Below are positions 22,768 to 31,447 of a stretch of 36,529 nucleotides of DNA, piece after piece. The first letter of the stretch is position 1. The number at the start of each line of letters is the position of its first letter. The notes under the pieces were generated by a model. That model had not been told where the DNA came from. It did not search any database and saw only the letters and a program-made list of their open reading frames with translations. Position numbers and translations under genes: made by a program. The DNA is from Flavonifractor sp. An100 (lineage in GTDB: Bacteria; Bacillota; Clostridia; Oscillospirales; Oscillospiraceae), in the NCBI RefSeq assembly GCF_002161175.1, contig NZ_NFMA01000028.1:1-36529 (forward strand). Direction: 5' to 3'.

Positions 22768-25422
22768 ATGAATGTCTCCAACCGCGGCTGCATCCGCCGT
22801 CTGAGTCTGAAAAGCCTCCTTGCAAACCGTACCCGCAATCTGGTGGCGGTGCTGGCCATCGCCCTGACGGCAGTGCTCTTCACCTCTCTCTTTACCATCG
22901 CCCTCTCCATCAACGAAGGAATCCAGCAAAACAACTTTCGCCAGGCTGGAGGATGGTCCCACGGCACCTTCAAATACCTCACCGAGGAACAGTTTGAGGA
23001 ATTGAAGGACGACCCTCTCATTGACCAGTGGGGCCTGCGCCGATTTTTAGGTATGCCCACAGAGGTTCCCTTCAACAAATCCCATGTGGAGATCGGTTAC
23101 TCCGACGCCAACCAGGCTCACTGGAGCTACTGCGACCCGGTGGAGGGGAACCTTCCCCAAGAGGGCACTGACGAGGCGGCCACCGACACCCATGTGCTGG
23201 AACTGCTGGGGGTAGAACCGGAAATCGGTGCCCAATTTACCGTCACCTTTGAGGTGGATGGTCATGAGACCACCCAGACCTTTACCTTAAGCGGCTGGTG
23301 GGAGTACGATGAGGCCGTTGTAGCCAACCACATCCTGATCCCCGAAAGCCGGGCGGACGCTATCCTGGCAGAAGTGGGCGTAATCCCGCCGGGCAGCGAC
23401 GGCATGACCGGCAGCTGGAATCTGGATGTGATGCTGAAAAACGGCGCCCGCTCTATTTCCTCCGACCTGGATGAAATCCTGGTTAACCACGGCTACCAGT
23501 CGGACACTCCGGGAGAAACCTATATTTCCATCGGCGTCAACTGGGGCTACACCGGGGCGCAGCTTTCAGACAAGCTGGACCCCACCGTGGTGGCCATCAT
23601 CGTGGGCGTACTGGCCCTCATTCTGCTCACCGGGTATCTCATCATCTACAATGTGTTTCAAATCTCTGTGGCGGGGGATATCCGCTTCTACGGCCTGCTG
23701 AAAACCATCGGCACCACGCCCCGGCAGCTCCGGCGGATCATCCGCACCCAGGCACTGCTGCTCTCGCTCATTGGCATCCCTGTGGGGCTGCTGTTGGGCT
23801 GGCTGCTGGGCGACGTGCTCACCCCGGTCATTACTGCTCAGCTCAATGGCGTGACTACCGTGGTCTCTGTCAGCCCCCTTCTCTTTGTGGGCTCGGCCAT
23901 CTTTGCCTTGGTAACGGTGCTCATCTCCTGCCGCCGCCCCGGCCGCCTGGCAGGAAAGGTCTCCCCGGTGGAGGCGGTGCGCTATACCGAGGGCAGGGCG
24001 CTGAAACAGAAGTCCAGGCGAACGGGCAAAGGGGTCTCCCTTTTCTCCATGGCCTGGGCCAATCTTGGCCGCAGCCGGGGCAAGACCTTCCTCACGGTGC
24101 TGTCATTGACCCTGGCCGTGGTGCTGCTGACTGCAACGGTGACCTTTACAGGTGGTTTTGACATGGACAAATATGTGTCCAACTTCACCGCCAGCGACTT
24201 TATCCTGGCCGACGCGGGCCAGTTCCAGACGGGCGGGGACAGCTTCAACGACGAGATGGGAGTGCCGGAGGAAGTCATCGCTGCCGTAGATGCTCAGGGC
24301 GGCATCACCGGGAGCGGCCGCGTGTACGGCAAGACCGGTCCGGCGCTGGAGTTCGTCACTGAGGAATACTATCGCTCTATGTGGGGACGCTGGAACACCC
24401 AAGAACAGCTGGACAGCATGATAGCCTTCAAAGATCGCACTGAGGACGGCCTTTTGGCGGATCGGGTACAGCTCTACGGCATGGAGCCCTTCGCGCTCAG
24501 CCATCTGACGGTGCTGGATGGGGACCTGGCAAAGCTCAACGACCCCAACGGCAATTTTGTTGCCGCTGTGTACAGCACCGATGATTACGGCAATGCGGAG
24601 ATGAGCAGCCACTGGGCCCGGCTGGGGGATACGGTGACCATTCGGTATGTGGAGGAGTTTGAGTACTACGATCCCGTTACCGGTGAAGTGTTCGGCCCTT
24701 GGGAGAATGTGCCTGAAGGTGCCGCTTACGCCGAACGGGCAGTGAAGTACCGGGACGTAGACTACACCGTGGCCGCTCTGGTGACGGTGCCGTCCGCTCT
24801 GAGCTACCGCTACTACGGCGTCGACGAGTTTGTCATGGGGGCGGAGACTTTTATCCGGGATACAGGAACCGACTCCGTCATGTACTACGCCTTCGACACC
24901 ACGGAGGAGGCCAACTCCGCCATGGAAGCCTTTCTCAAGGACTACACGGAGAATGAGAACCCTCAGTTTGACTATGAGAGCAAGGCTACCTATGTCGGGG
25001 AGTTTGAGAGCACCCGGAGCATGTTCCTCCTGCTGGGGGGCGCCCTCAGTTTCATCGTGGGTCTGGTAGGGGTACTGAACTTCTTCAACGCCATTCTCAC
25101 CGGCATCACTGCCCGCCGCCGGGAACTGGCCGTGCTCCAGTCCATTGGCATGACGGGGCGGCAGCTGCAGACCATGCTGGCCCTGGAGGGACTACTTTAT
25201 ACCGTGGGCGCGGCGCTGCTGGCGCTCATTCTGGTGGTGGTCACGGCCCCCTTCGTGGGCCCCGGTCTCAACGGGTTCATTTGGTTTTTCACCTACCGTT
25301 TCACCATCTGGCCCATCGCCGTGGTGCTGCCTCTGTTCGGGGCTTTGGGCATACTCATCCCGGTGCTCAGTTGCCGGGCCGCCCAGCGCTATTCCGTGGT
25401 GGAGCGCCTGCGGCAGGAGTAA
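22768..25422 (+). CDS. large FtsX-type ABC permease
   Basis: An 884-residue permease with two FtsX domains: a membrane helix at about 25-47, an outside domain to about 270, three helices near 272-400, a central cytoplasmic linker, another helix at about 445-465, a second outside domain to about 745, and three closing helices. [11 protein letters not shown] and [11 protein letters not shown] are the two coupling motifs. This 8-helix, two-outside-domain layout differs from the BceB-like permease at 12052. Both outside domains are strongly acidic, which suits binding of cationic peptides, but the substrate is inference. Confidence 0.88.
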   Translation: MNVSNRGCIRRLSLKSLLANRTRNLVAVLAIALTAVLFTSLFTIALSINEGIQQNNFRQAGGWSHGTFKYLTEEQFEELKDDPLIDQWGLRRFLGMPTEVPFNKSHVEIGYSDANQAHWSYCDPVEGNLPQEGTDEAATDTHVLELLGVEPEIGAQFTVTFEVDGHETTQTFTLSGWWEYDEAVVANHILIPESRADAILAEVGVIPPGSDGMTGSWNLDVMLKNGARSISSDLDEILVNHGYQSDTPGETYISIGVNWGYTGAQLSDKLDPTVVAIIVGVLALILLTGYLIIYNVFQISVAGDIRFYGLLKTIGTTPRQLRRIIRTQALLLSLIGIPVGLLLGWLLGDVLTPVITAQLNGVTTVVSVSPLLFVGSAIFALVTVLISCRRPGRLAGKVSPVEAVRYTEGRALKQKSRRTGKGVSLFSMAWANLGRSRGKTFLTVLSLTLAVVLLTATVTFTGGFDMDKYVSNFTASDFILADAGQFQTGGDSFNDEMGVPEEVIAAVDAQGGITGSGRVYGKTGPALEFVTEEYYRSMWGRWNTQEQLDSMIAFKDRTEDGLLADRVQLYGMEPFALSHLTVLDGDLAKLNDPNGNFVAAVYSTDDYGNAEMSSHWARLGDTVTIRYVEEFEYYDPVTGEVFGPWENVPEGAAYAERAVKYRDVDYTVAALVTVPSALSYRYYGVDEFVMGAETFIRDTGTDSVMYYAFDTTEEANSAMEAFLKDYTENENPQFDYESKATYVGEFESTRSMFLLLGGALSFIVGLVGVLNFFNAILTGITARRRELAVLQSIGMTGRQLQTMLALEGLLYTVGAALLALILVVVTAPFVGPGLNGFIWFFTYRFTIWPIAVVLPLFGALGILIPVLSCRAAQRYSVVERLRQE

Positions 25423-25444
25423 GAGACTGCGCCAAATCCAAACC

Positions 25445-25469
25445 TTTGTGATATAATGAAAATCACAAA
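25445..25469. promoter_or_regulatory. palindromic operator over the flavin reductase promoter
   Basis: TTTGTGAT (25445-25452) and ATCACAAA (25462-25469) are perfect 8-base arms with a 9-base centre. The -10 box TATAAT (25452-25457), extended by TGA, lies inside. A repressor bound here would block the promoter. The regulator is not identified. Confidence 0.6.
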
Positions 25470-25486
25470 CCTAAGGAGGGATTGCT

Positions 25487-26047
25487 ATGCGCAAGAATTT
25501 TGGGGCTAAGCCCTGGACCTATCCCCAGCCGGTCTTTATCCTGGCCACCTACAATGAGAACGGCACCCCCAACGCCATGAACGCCGCCTGGGGCGGCATC
25601 AGCGAGGACAAGGAGCTGAGCATGTGCATCAGCGAAGGCCATAAAACCACCGCCAACATTTTGGCCCGCAAGGCCTTCACCGTGAGCATGGCCACGGCGG
25701 AGCAGATGGTTGCCTGCGACTATGTGGGTATTGAGTCCGGCAACCAGGTGGCGGACAAGGTGGCGAAGGCCGGTTGGCACACCATCAAATCGGAATTTGT
25801 GGACGCGCCCCTCATCGCCGAGCTTCCCATGGCGGTGGAGTGCCGTCTGGTGAGCTATGACCCGGAGAGCTGCCGTCTGGTGGGCCAGATCGTCAATGTG
25901 AGCGCCGATGAGTCCGTGCTGGATGAGGATGGGAAGATCGCCCCCGGCAAGCTGCGGCCCATTACCTTTGACCCTATCCACAACGCATACCGTGTGCTGG
26001 GCGAGAAGGTGGGCAACGCATTCCTCGACGGCGCCAAGCTGAAATGA
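25487..26047 (+). CDS. flavin reductase family protein (flavoredoxin-like)
   Basis: A 186-residue FMN-binding split-barrel protein of the flavin reductase-like family. It shows P-Q-P-V-F-I-L-A-T-Y near the start, P-N-A-M-N-A-A-W-G-G-I, and K-T-T-A-N-I-L for flavin contacts, and ends in the family's V-G-x-A-F-L-D-G-A-x-L-K. Members reduce or carry FMN in electron transfer; the partner is unknown. AAGGAGGG precedes the ATG. It is a single-gene unit between a palindromic promoter and a strong terminator. Confidence 0.87.
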   Translation: MRKNFGAKPWTYPQPVFILATYNENGTPNAMNAAWGGISEDKELSMCISEGHKTTANILARKAFTVSMATAEQMVACDYVGIESGNQVADKVAKAGWHTIKSEFVDAPLIAELPMAVECRLVSYDPESCRLVGQIVNVSADESVLDEDGKIAPGKLRPITFDPIHNAYRVLGEKVGNAFLDGAKLK

Positions 26048-26071
26048 TCTGCTGATCTGAGACAGGAATAA

Positions 26072-26106
26072 GGGAAGGAGGCGTGGCCTCCTTCCCTCAT
26101 TTTTTC
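26072..26106. terminator. intrinsic terminator
   Basis: Perfect 11-base arms GGGAAGGAGGC (26072-26082) and GCCTCCTTCCC (26086-26096), a GTG loop, then TCATTTTTTC on the plus strand. It ends the flavin reductase gene and may also serve the convergent VWA gene. Confidence 0.85.
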
Positions 26107-26116
26107 TGCCTGCGGA

Positions 26117-26776
26117 TCACTGCCGCCCCGTCTTCTGCCGCTTGCGGAAATCCTCCTCGATGGCGTCCTTCCAGTGTGCGTCCAGGGGCGCACTGCACCG
26201 GACAGCGGCCACAGCCTGGCCAACCACCTCGTAGTTGAGGCGGGTACCCTCGCTGTCGCAGTGGTAGTTCACCGCCCGGTCTGGGGCGATTCCCAGGTGG
26301 CCTGCCGTCTCCACTGCGTCGATGTTGGCCCCCAGGAAGAGAAACTCCCAGCCGTACTTTTCCTTCTGACGCTGGATCATCTCCTTCACCCGCCGGGCGG
26401 AGTAGCGGCGGCTGGCATTCTCCATGCCATCGGTGGTAATAACGAAAAGAGTGTGCTCCGGCACATCCTCAGGCCTGGCGTACTTGTGGATGTTCCCAAT
26501 GTGGTGGATGGCCCCGCCGATGGCGTCCAGCAGGGCGGTGCAGCCCCGGACATAGTACTCTTTTCCCGTGATAGGCTGGACATCGCTCACCTTCACCCGG
26601 TCATGGAGCACCTCGGTCTGGTCGTCGAAGAGAACAGTGGAGACAAAGGCCTCGCCAGGCTCCTTCTTCTGCTTTTCGATCATGGCGTTGAAGCCGCCAA
26701 TGGTGTCGCCCTCCAGCCCCTGCATGGAGCCGCTTCGGTCCAGAATGAACACCAGTTCCGTCAAATTCTTCTTCAT
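26117..26776 (-). CDS. VWA-domain protein
   Basis: A 219-residue cytosolic protein made of one von Willebrand A domain. The metal site D-R-S-G-S-M (13-18), the T-D-G-M-E-N turn and the R-G-C-T-A-L-L-D-A segment complete the MIDAS. There is no signal peptide. Stand-alone bacterial VWA proteins of this kind act as metal-dependent protein-interaction modules, sometimes with MoxR ATPases or in tellurite/stress gene sets; neither partner is seen here. The start has AGGGGG 7 bases upstream, inside an inverted repeat. Confidence 0.87.
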   Translation of the reverse strand: MKKNLTELVFILDRSGSMQGLEGDTIGGFNAMIEKQKKEPGEAFVSTVLFDDQTEVLHDRVKVSDVQPITGKEYYVRGCTALLDAIGGAIHHIGNIHKYARPEDVPEHTLFVITTDGMENASRRYSARRVKEMIQRQKEKYGWEFLFLGANIDAVETAGHLGIAPDRAVNYHCDSEGTRLNYEVVGQAVAAVRCSAPLDAHWKDAIEEDFRKRQKTGRQ

Positions 26777-26784
26777 AAAAAATC

Positions 26785-26826
26785 CCCCTATGCTGTGTTT
26801 TTTGATTTACAAGCACAGTATAGGGG
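26785..26826 (-). promoter_or_regulatory. inverted repeat covering the VWA gene's ribosome binding site
   Basis: CCCCTATGCTGTG (26785-26797) and CACAGTATAGGGG (26814-26826) are 13-base arms with one mismatch and a 16-base loop. Read leftward, the second arm contains the AGGGGG ribosome binding site. A TATACT that could be a -10 lies in the first arm. If transcription starts upstream of the repeat it would hide the ribosome binding site; if it starts inside, it is a DNA operator. Confidence 0.5.
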
Positions 26827-26843
26827 AATTTTGATTTGGACAG

Positions 26844-26860
26844 GTCGCCCGGCGGGCGAC
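26844..26860. terminator. possible terminator after the YbaK gene
   Basis: GTCGCCCGGCGGGCGAC is a 17-base palindrome with 8-base arms, seven bases past the end of the YbaK gene. There is no T-tract on the minus strand, so its strength is doubtful. Confidence 0.4.
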
Positions 26861-26866
26861 AAATTG

Positions 26867-27355
26867 TTATGCCTCAAACAGGGTGATCTGCGTGCCGTTC
26901 TCCTCCAGGAGCCGGAGCAGCTCCTGGGTTTTGAGCCATACGGTGGCGGCATTGTCATTGGGGTGTACACCAATCAGGCCGGAGCCCTCCAGAAATGATT
27001 TATCAAGCCAGAAGGTTACTTTGTGTTCCCGGTCATTGAGCAGACCAAGAGGCGTCACCGCGCCGGGGATTAGCCCCAGAATATCCATCAGATCCAGATC
27101 CGAGGCAAAGGTCAGTGGCCGGGTGCCGTTCTGTTGCCGGAAAGCCTTTAGGTCAACCCGCTTGTCTCCTTTGACCGTGATGAGATAGTAATTGCGCTTT
27201 TTGTCGTCCCGAATGAAGAGGTTTTTGGCATCGGCCTCCGGGTAGGGCAAGCGGATCTCCGCTACCTCTGCCATGTTGTAAACAGCTTTGTGCTCCGTCA
27301 CCTCATACCAAATGTTTCTGGTACTGAGGAGCGCGTAAATCTCCTTCTTGTTCAT
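26867..27355 (-). CDS. YbaK/ProX-family aminoacyl-tRNA deacylase
   Basis: A 162-residue YbaK/prolyl-tRNA-editing domain: a helical start (I-Y-A-L-L), the E-H-K-A-V-Y strand, K-N-L-F-I-R-D-D-K-K-R-N-Y-Y-L, G-A-V-T-P-L-G-L-L and H-P-N-D-N. The ProX type (with N-L-F-L/I-R-D near residue 45) hydrolyses mischarged Ala- or Cys-tRNA-Pro in trans. The ATG at 27355 has GAGGAG upstream. It lies 19 bases after the macro-domain gene, so the two form one operon. Confidence 0.87.
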   Translation of the reverse strand: MNKKEIYALLSTRNIWYEVTEHKAVYNMAEVAEIRLPYPEADAKNLFIRDDKKRNYYLITVKGDKRVDLKAFRQQNGTRPLTFASDLDLMDILGLIPGAVTPLGLLNDREHKVTFWLDKSFLEGSGLIGVHPNDNAATVWLKTQELLRLLEENGTQITLFEA

Positions 27356-27374
27356 ATTCCAATTCTCCTCGCCA

Positions 27375-28373
27375 TTACCCACCCAGTAGGCTCTGGTCAA
27401 AGGCGAAGAGAGCCTCGTTGATCTCAAAAATGTTGTAGTTTTGGTGGGCAATAAAATACTCCACGATGATGTCGAACTTGTTGGCGTGAGAGAAGGCAAA
27501 ACCTGCCTTTTCCAGCATCTCCCGGGCCTCCTCCAGCGGCAGTTCCAGAGCAATGGCGAAGGCCATGGCAGTGGGCTTGGAGGGCTTATAGTGGACATCC
27601 GAACGGATCTTGGAGAACAACTTGCGGTCGATGTTGGCCTTTTTATAACACTGGGCGTCGGTCATGCCACATTCGTCGATCTTTCGCAACAGCATCTGAG
27701 AAAAGCTTTCGTCCAGTTTGCTGAGAGCCTCGTCCAGTCCGAAGGGAGCCGAGGTGCAAGGGGCAGGCATCCATTCTTCTTCCTCCATGGGCATGGAGGC
27801 CATAGCCATCCGGCGGCGTTGAGTCTCCCGGCTGTCGGTGTGGGTATCCACATAGCGGTCGTCGATGTAGGCAGCAATGTCGGCAAAGAGCTTTCCGCCA
27901 ATGGTATAGGCGACTCGGTCGAAGATGACCAGATACACCGTCATGTCGTGGGCCAGAAGGAAGTCTCCGATGGTATCCACCGCCACCTTCAGGGCCTGAT
28001 CCTTAGGGTAGCCATACACCCCGGAGGAGATCAGGGGGAACGCCACGGTTTCACACTGATAGGACAGAGCCACTTCCAGAGAGGAGCGGTAGGCAGAGAC
28101 CAACAGTTCCCGTTCCCTGTGGCTGCCGCCCTGCCAGATGGGACCGACGGTGTGAATGACAAACTTTGCCGGTAAGCAGTAGCCCTTCGTGATCTTAGCC
28201 TGTCCCGTTTTGCAGCCTCCCAGGGTGCGGCACTCGGCCAGCAACTCCGGCCCGGCGGCACGGTGGATGGCGCCGTCCACCCCTCCGCCGCCCAGCAAGC
28301 TCTCATTGGCAGCGTTGACGACGGCGTCCACCTTCATGGTAGTAATATCATTTCGAACGATATGCAGGGGCAT
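27375..28373 (-). CDS. macro domain protein with C-terminal helical (HTH-like) domain
   Basis: A 332-residue protein. Residues 1-170 are a macro domain of the YmdB/O-acetyl-ADP-ribose deacetylase type ([18 protein letters not shown], then I-S-S-G-V-Y-G-Y-P). After a linker with an E-E-E-E-W stretch, residues about 225-332 form a helical domain whose [11 protein letters not shown] looks like the recognition helix of a Cro/C1-type HTH and which ends F-E-I-N-E-A-L-F. It should remove or bind ADP-ribose, and may bind DNA or a partner. GAGGAGG precedes the ATG. First gene of the macro-YbaK operon. Confidence 0.85.
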   Translation of the reverse strand: MPLHIVRNDITTMKVDAVVNAANESLLGGGGVDGAIHRAAGPELLAECRTLGGCKTGQAKITKGYCLPAKFVIHTVGPIWQGGSHRERELLVSAYRSSLEVALSYQCETVAFPLISSGVYGYPKDQALKVAVDTIGDFLLAHDMTVYLVIFDRVAYTIGGKLFADIAAYIDDRYVDTHTDSRETQRRRMAMASMPMEEEEWMPAPCTSAPFGLDEALSKLDESFSQMLLRKIDECGMTDAQCYKKANIDRKLFSKIRSDVHYKPSKPTAMAFAIALELPLEEAREMLEKAGFAFSHANKFDIIVEYFIAHQNYNIFEINEALFAFDQSLLGG

Positions 28374-28400
28374 GACGACACCTCCTCACTTGATAGGGTC

Positions 28401-28429
28401 ATCATACCATAAGCGGGACGGTATGGCAA
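28401..28429 (-). promoter_or_regulatory. promoter of the macro/YbaK operon, inside the integrase gene end
   Basis: On the minus strand TTGCCA (28429-28424), a 17-base spacer and TATGAT (28406-28401) with TGG before it. The promoter overlaps the last nine codons of the upstream integrase gene. Confidence 0.65.
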
Positions 28430-30024
28430 TCGAGCAGAGGATGGGGAGCGGTTTCCTGGATGCCCAGCATCTTTTGGATCATCTCATAGTGCTTAGCCAC
28501 CGTGTGACGGGTCACCTTTGCGCCCTTAGCGATGGTGCTGTAATTGGTCTCATCGGGGCAGAGCCTCATGTACTCCCAGATCTGCCGCTGCTTCTTGGTG
28601 AGTTTCTCAGGCGATGGAATTCCTCGCAGCCGATCCAGGATGGCCTTCCGCTCGGCGTTCAGCTGCTGGATGAGTACCTTCAGCTTCTCCTCACACTCTT
28701 CACGGGTATGGGCGTAAACGCATTTGGAATGCTTGGTACCGTCCGGCCAGGTGGGTGAGTAGCGTCCCTCGAAGAGGTGGTCATTGAGTTCTGTGATGCA
28801 GCCGGTTCCCGGCTTGCGGGTGCGCCGCATGACCGGTCGGAAGTCAGTGAGCGGATTTGTCTCAGAAGAGTCCTCCGTCACCTCATTGCCCAGGCCCCGA
28901 TCGATTTTGGCGGCGGCTTCGCTGAGCATATCGCCAGTGATGTGCGTATAAATGTCCAGCGTTGTAGCCGCCGACACATGGCCCAGCATGGAGGAGAGTG
29001 TCTTGATGTCCATGCCGTTTTCCAGTGCCATGGTGGCGAAAGTATGGCGCAGATCATGAAATCTGATTTTCTTACACCCGGCCCGTTCCAGAATGACCTG
29101 GAGCCGCCGGAGCACGGAGCTGGGTTTAATCGGTTCGTCTTCCTTGATAGGAGAGGGGAACAGCCAGCGGGAGCTCGCCGCCTTTCGGTATTCCCGGAAC
29201 ACCTCCACCACGGCAGGTGGCAGCACCAATTTGCGGATAGAGGCTTTTGTCTTGGGGACACTCAGCTGCATCTTTCCATTTACCTCATAGACCTGTTTGG
29301 TTACGGACAGCGTTCCGGTATCCAGATCCAGGTCGGACCATTGGAGGGCCAGCAGTTCGCCCCGGCGAAGGCCAGTGGATAAGTCCAGCAGGAACAGCTC
29401 AAAGTATCCGTCCGCCTTGGCCTGAATAAGAAATCGCTGGAGTTCCTGGCGGGACAGCACCTGCATCTCCCGGCTACGCTTGGGCGGAAGCTTGCAGCCT
29501 ACCGCGGGATTGGTTCGGATCAGGTTTTCCTGCACCGCCTGATCCAGCGCTGCCCGACATTTGGCGTGACACATCCGCACCATGCGGTCGGACAGGCCCT
29601 TTCCATATTGTTCTGTGCGGACAAGTCGCCCCTCCTTTTTCAGGTGAGCGTAGAATTGCTGGAGGTCCTTCTGGGTTAACTGACACAGCGGAATCTTGCC
29701 CAGCTGCGGGATGATATGCTGATAGATGGTGTTCTCATAAGTGTTCTGCGTGGCGGAGCGGAGACCGGACTTGATGTAAGTTTGATACCAGAAGTCCATC
29801 CACTCCCCGAAGGGCATATCAGCACAGATCTTCTCGGACTTAGTGCAGCCCACTGTCTCCATCAGCTTGGTCAGTTTTTCCTGACACTCATGCTTGGTCT
29901 TGGCCAGCACATTTTTCGTTTTGGGAAGGCCCTTGTCGTCATAGCCCACCACGGCCCGGCCTTCCCAGCGGCCGTCCTTGCGCTGCCTTATGGTGCCGGT
30001 TCCGCTTTTTCGTTTTCTGGCCAT
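28402..30024 (-). CDS. tyrosine integrase with extra C-terminal DNA-binding region
   Basis: A 540-residue tyrosine recombinase. Residues 1-50 are an arm-type (AP2-like) domain, 68-165 the core-binding SAM-like domain, and the catalytic set R220, H323-x-x-R326, H349, Y359 is complete. Beyond a normal end near 385 there are 150 further residues: 405-455 repeat the arm-type pattern (G-T-G-C-I-T-E-L... F-E-G-R-Y), and 474-520 look like an HTH (T-K-K-Q-R-Q-I-W-E-Y, then V-T-R-H-T-V-A-K-H-Y). The gene starts inside the end of the other integrase gene. AAAGGAG precedes the ATG. Confidence 0.9.
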   Translation of the reverse strand: MARKRKSGTGTIRQRKDGRWEGRAVVGYDDKGLPKTKNVLAKTKHECQEKLTKLMETVGCTKSEKICADMPFGEWMDFWYQTYIKSGLRSATQNTYENTIYQHIIPQLGKIPLCQLTQKDLQQFYAHLKKEGRLVRTEQYGKGLSDRMVRMCHAKCRAALDQAVQENLIRTNPAVGCKLPPKRSREMQVLSRQELQRFLIQAKADGYFELFLLDLSTGLRRGELLALQWSDLDLDTGTLSVTKQVYEVNGKMQLSVPKTKASIRKLVLPPAVVEVFREYRKAASSRWLFPSPIKEDEPIKPSSVLRRLQVILERAGCKKIRFHDLRHTFATMALENGMDIKTLSSMLGHVSAATTLDIYTHITGDMLSEAAAKIDRGLGNEVTEDSSETNPLTDFRPVMRRTRKPGTGCITELNDHLFEGRYSPTWPDGTKHSKCVYAHTREECEEKLKVLIQQLNAERKAILDRLRGIPSPEKLTKKQRQIWEYMRLCPDETNYSTIAKGAKVTRHTVAKHYEMIQKMLGIQETAPHPLLDCHTVPLMV

Positions 30025-31190
30025 GGATTCAACTCCTTTCCCAACAAATCTTCCAGGAAGCCACCCACCACATCACTGGCGGCTCTCTGCATATCCGGCG
30101 TCACATGAGTGTAGGTATCCAGCGTGAACGATGCGTTGGTGTGTCCAAGGATGCCGGAGAGAGTCTTGGCATCCACACCACTGGCCAGGGCGTGGGTGGC
30201 GAAGGTGTGGCGTAAATCATGGAACCTGATGTGAGGCAGTCCCGCCTCTTTCAGCAGTACCTTCATCCAGTAGTAAGCGGCACTGGGACGCACCGGTTTC
30301 TCCGGAGCCAGTGGTTCCGGGAAGATCCACTGACTGATGGCGTGCTTTTTCCTCTCCTTTAATCGCTGGACAGTACTGGGGGGCAGACGGATGGTGCGTC
30401 TGCCCCTCTCAGTCTTGGTCTCGCCGATCTCCATTTCACCCCGCTTAGGTACATTCACCGAGCGGAGGATTTTCAGCGTACCAGCGTTCTCGTCGAAGTC
30501 CCTCCACATGAGACCGCAGATCTCACCCCGGCGCAGGCCAGTGGTCAGTTCTGTGTAGAAGAAGTCCCGCCAGATTTCGTTCTTGTCCACTGCCGCCAGG
30601 AAGGCATCCATCTGATCTCGATCGAGAACCTGCTTGGGTTTGTAGTTGCTCTTAGGCAGTTTGACACCGTCCGTTGGGTTATAGGGAACGATGTGATCCC
30701 GTTCCGCATCCTTGAGGCAGCGGTGGAGCATGGCGTGGATGCGGAGCACCATGCTGTCCGACAGTTCGTGCCCGTACTCCGGGTGGTCGTGGACACGCCC
30801 CTCTTTCTTCAGCTTCCGGTACAGCTTTTGGATGTCCAGCCGTGTAACTCGGGAGACGATCTTGCCGCCCAAGTAGGGTTTCACATAGCACCGGATGTAC
30901 TGCTCATAGCTGCGTAGAGTGTTAGGCCGCAGGGTGACGGCACCGTACTCCTCTATCCAGCGGTCCAGCCACTCGCCCAGAGTCATGCGGCTATCCTCAG
31001 TGAGCTGCGCATCCTGATAGATATCCATATCACGGTGGAGCTTGGCCAACAGTTCTTTCTGGGTTTTGGCCAGCACATATCGGAAGATGGGTTCGCCGTT
31101 TTCCTTGTGGCCCACTACGATGCGGCCTTCCCACCGTCCATCCTCCCGCTTGCGTACCATGCCGTCCCCGGATGGTCGTCTCTTTGCCAT
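29988..31190 (-). CDS. tyrosine integrase
   Basis: A 400-residue tyrosine recombinase with an arm-type domain (1-50), a core-binding domain (about 68-165) and the full catalytic set R220, H324-x-x-R327, H350, Y360. It is clearly related to the integrase encoded next to it (same start pattern D-G-R-W-E-G-R) but well diverged. Its 3' end overlaps the other integrase gene by 37 bases. GGAGGTG precedes the ATG at 31190. The pair may act together at the element's ends. Confidence 0.92.
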   Translation of the reverse strand: MAKRRPSGDGMVRKREDGRWEGRIVVGHKENGEPIFRYVLAKTQKELLAKLHRDMDIYQDAQLTEDSRMTLGEWLDRWIEEYGAVTLRPNTLRSYEQYIRCYVKPYLGGKIVSRVTRLDIQKLYRKLKKEGRVHDHPEYGHELSDSMVLRIHAMLHRCLKDAERDHIVPYNPTDGVKLPKSNYKPKQVLDRDQMDAFLAAVDKNEIWRDFFYTELTTGLRRGEICGLMWRDFDENAGTLKILRSVNVPKRGEMEIGETKTERGRRTIRLPPSTVQRLKERKKHAISQWIFPEPLAPEKPVRPSAAYYWMKVLLKEAGLPHIRFHDLRHTFATHALASGVDAKTLSGILGHTNASFTLDTYTHVTPDMQRAASDVVGGFLEDLLGKELNPWPENEKAEPAP

Positions 31191-31243
31191 GTTGTTTCAC
31201 CTCCAATCGTTCCGTTTCATTTGTTGTGTGGTTACTGCGTAGC

Positions 31244-31447
31244 CTATTTCACAGGAGGATACTTGTAAGGCTCCGCCACATACTGGTAGAGCACTGCACC
31301 GCAGCGGCGGCAGATCAGATACCGCAGTCGGTTGCCCAGCATTCCGTGTTTCCTGAATGTGACCAGCGCTTCGCCGTGCTGCCAGCCAAGGCCGATGTCC
31401 TCGCACCCACAGTACTGGCACCGCTGAATGGGAAGTCGATTTGTCAT
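31244..31447 (-). CDS. small zinc-ribbon protein
   Basis: A 67-residue protein with two Cys pairs, C-Q-Y-C-G-C near residue 10 and C-R-R-C-G near 48, the spacing of a zinc ribbon. Similar small proteins are often labelled TFIIIB-like by resemblance only. Function unknown; DNA or RNA binding is plausible. Its ATG overlaps the stop of the gene upstream by four bases, so it is part of the mobile element operon. Confidence 0.7.
   Translation of the reverse strand: MTNRLPIQRCQYCGCEDIGLGWQHGEALVTFRKHGMLGNRLRYLICRRCGAVLYQYVAEPYKYPPVK

Noticed and set aside
22095-23078. 327-codon open frame on the minus strand
   Set aside because: Antisense to the MacB-like ATPase and its permease, with shadow composition and no start signal.
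27441-28175. 244-codon open frame on the plus strand
   Set aside because: Antisense to the macro-domain gene. No domain or ribosome binding site.
28403-28410. CATACCAT, also at 35273-35280, as a possible attachment core
   Set aside because: Only eight bases match and the flanks differ. An eight-base match is expected by chance when comparing these regions.
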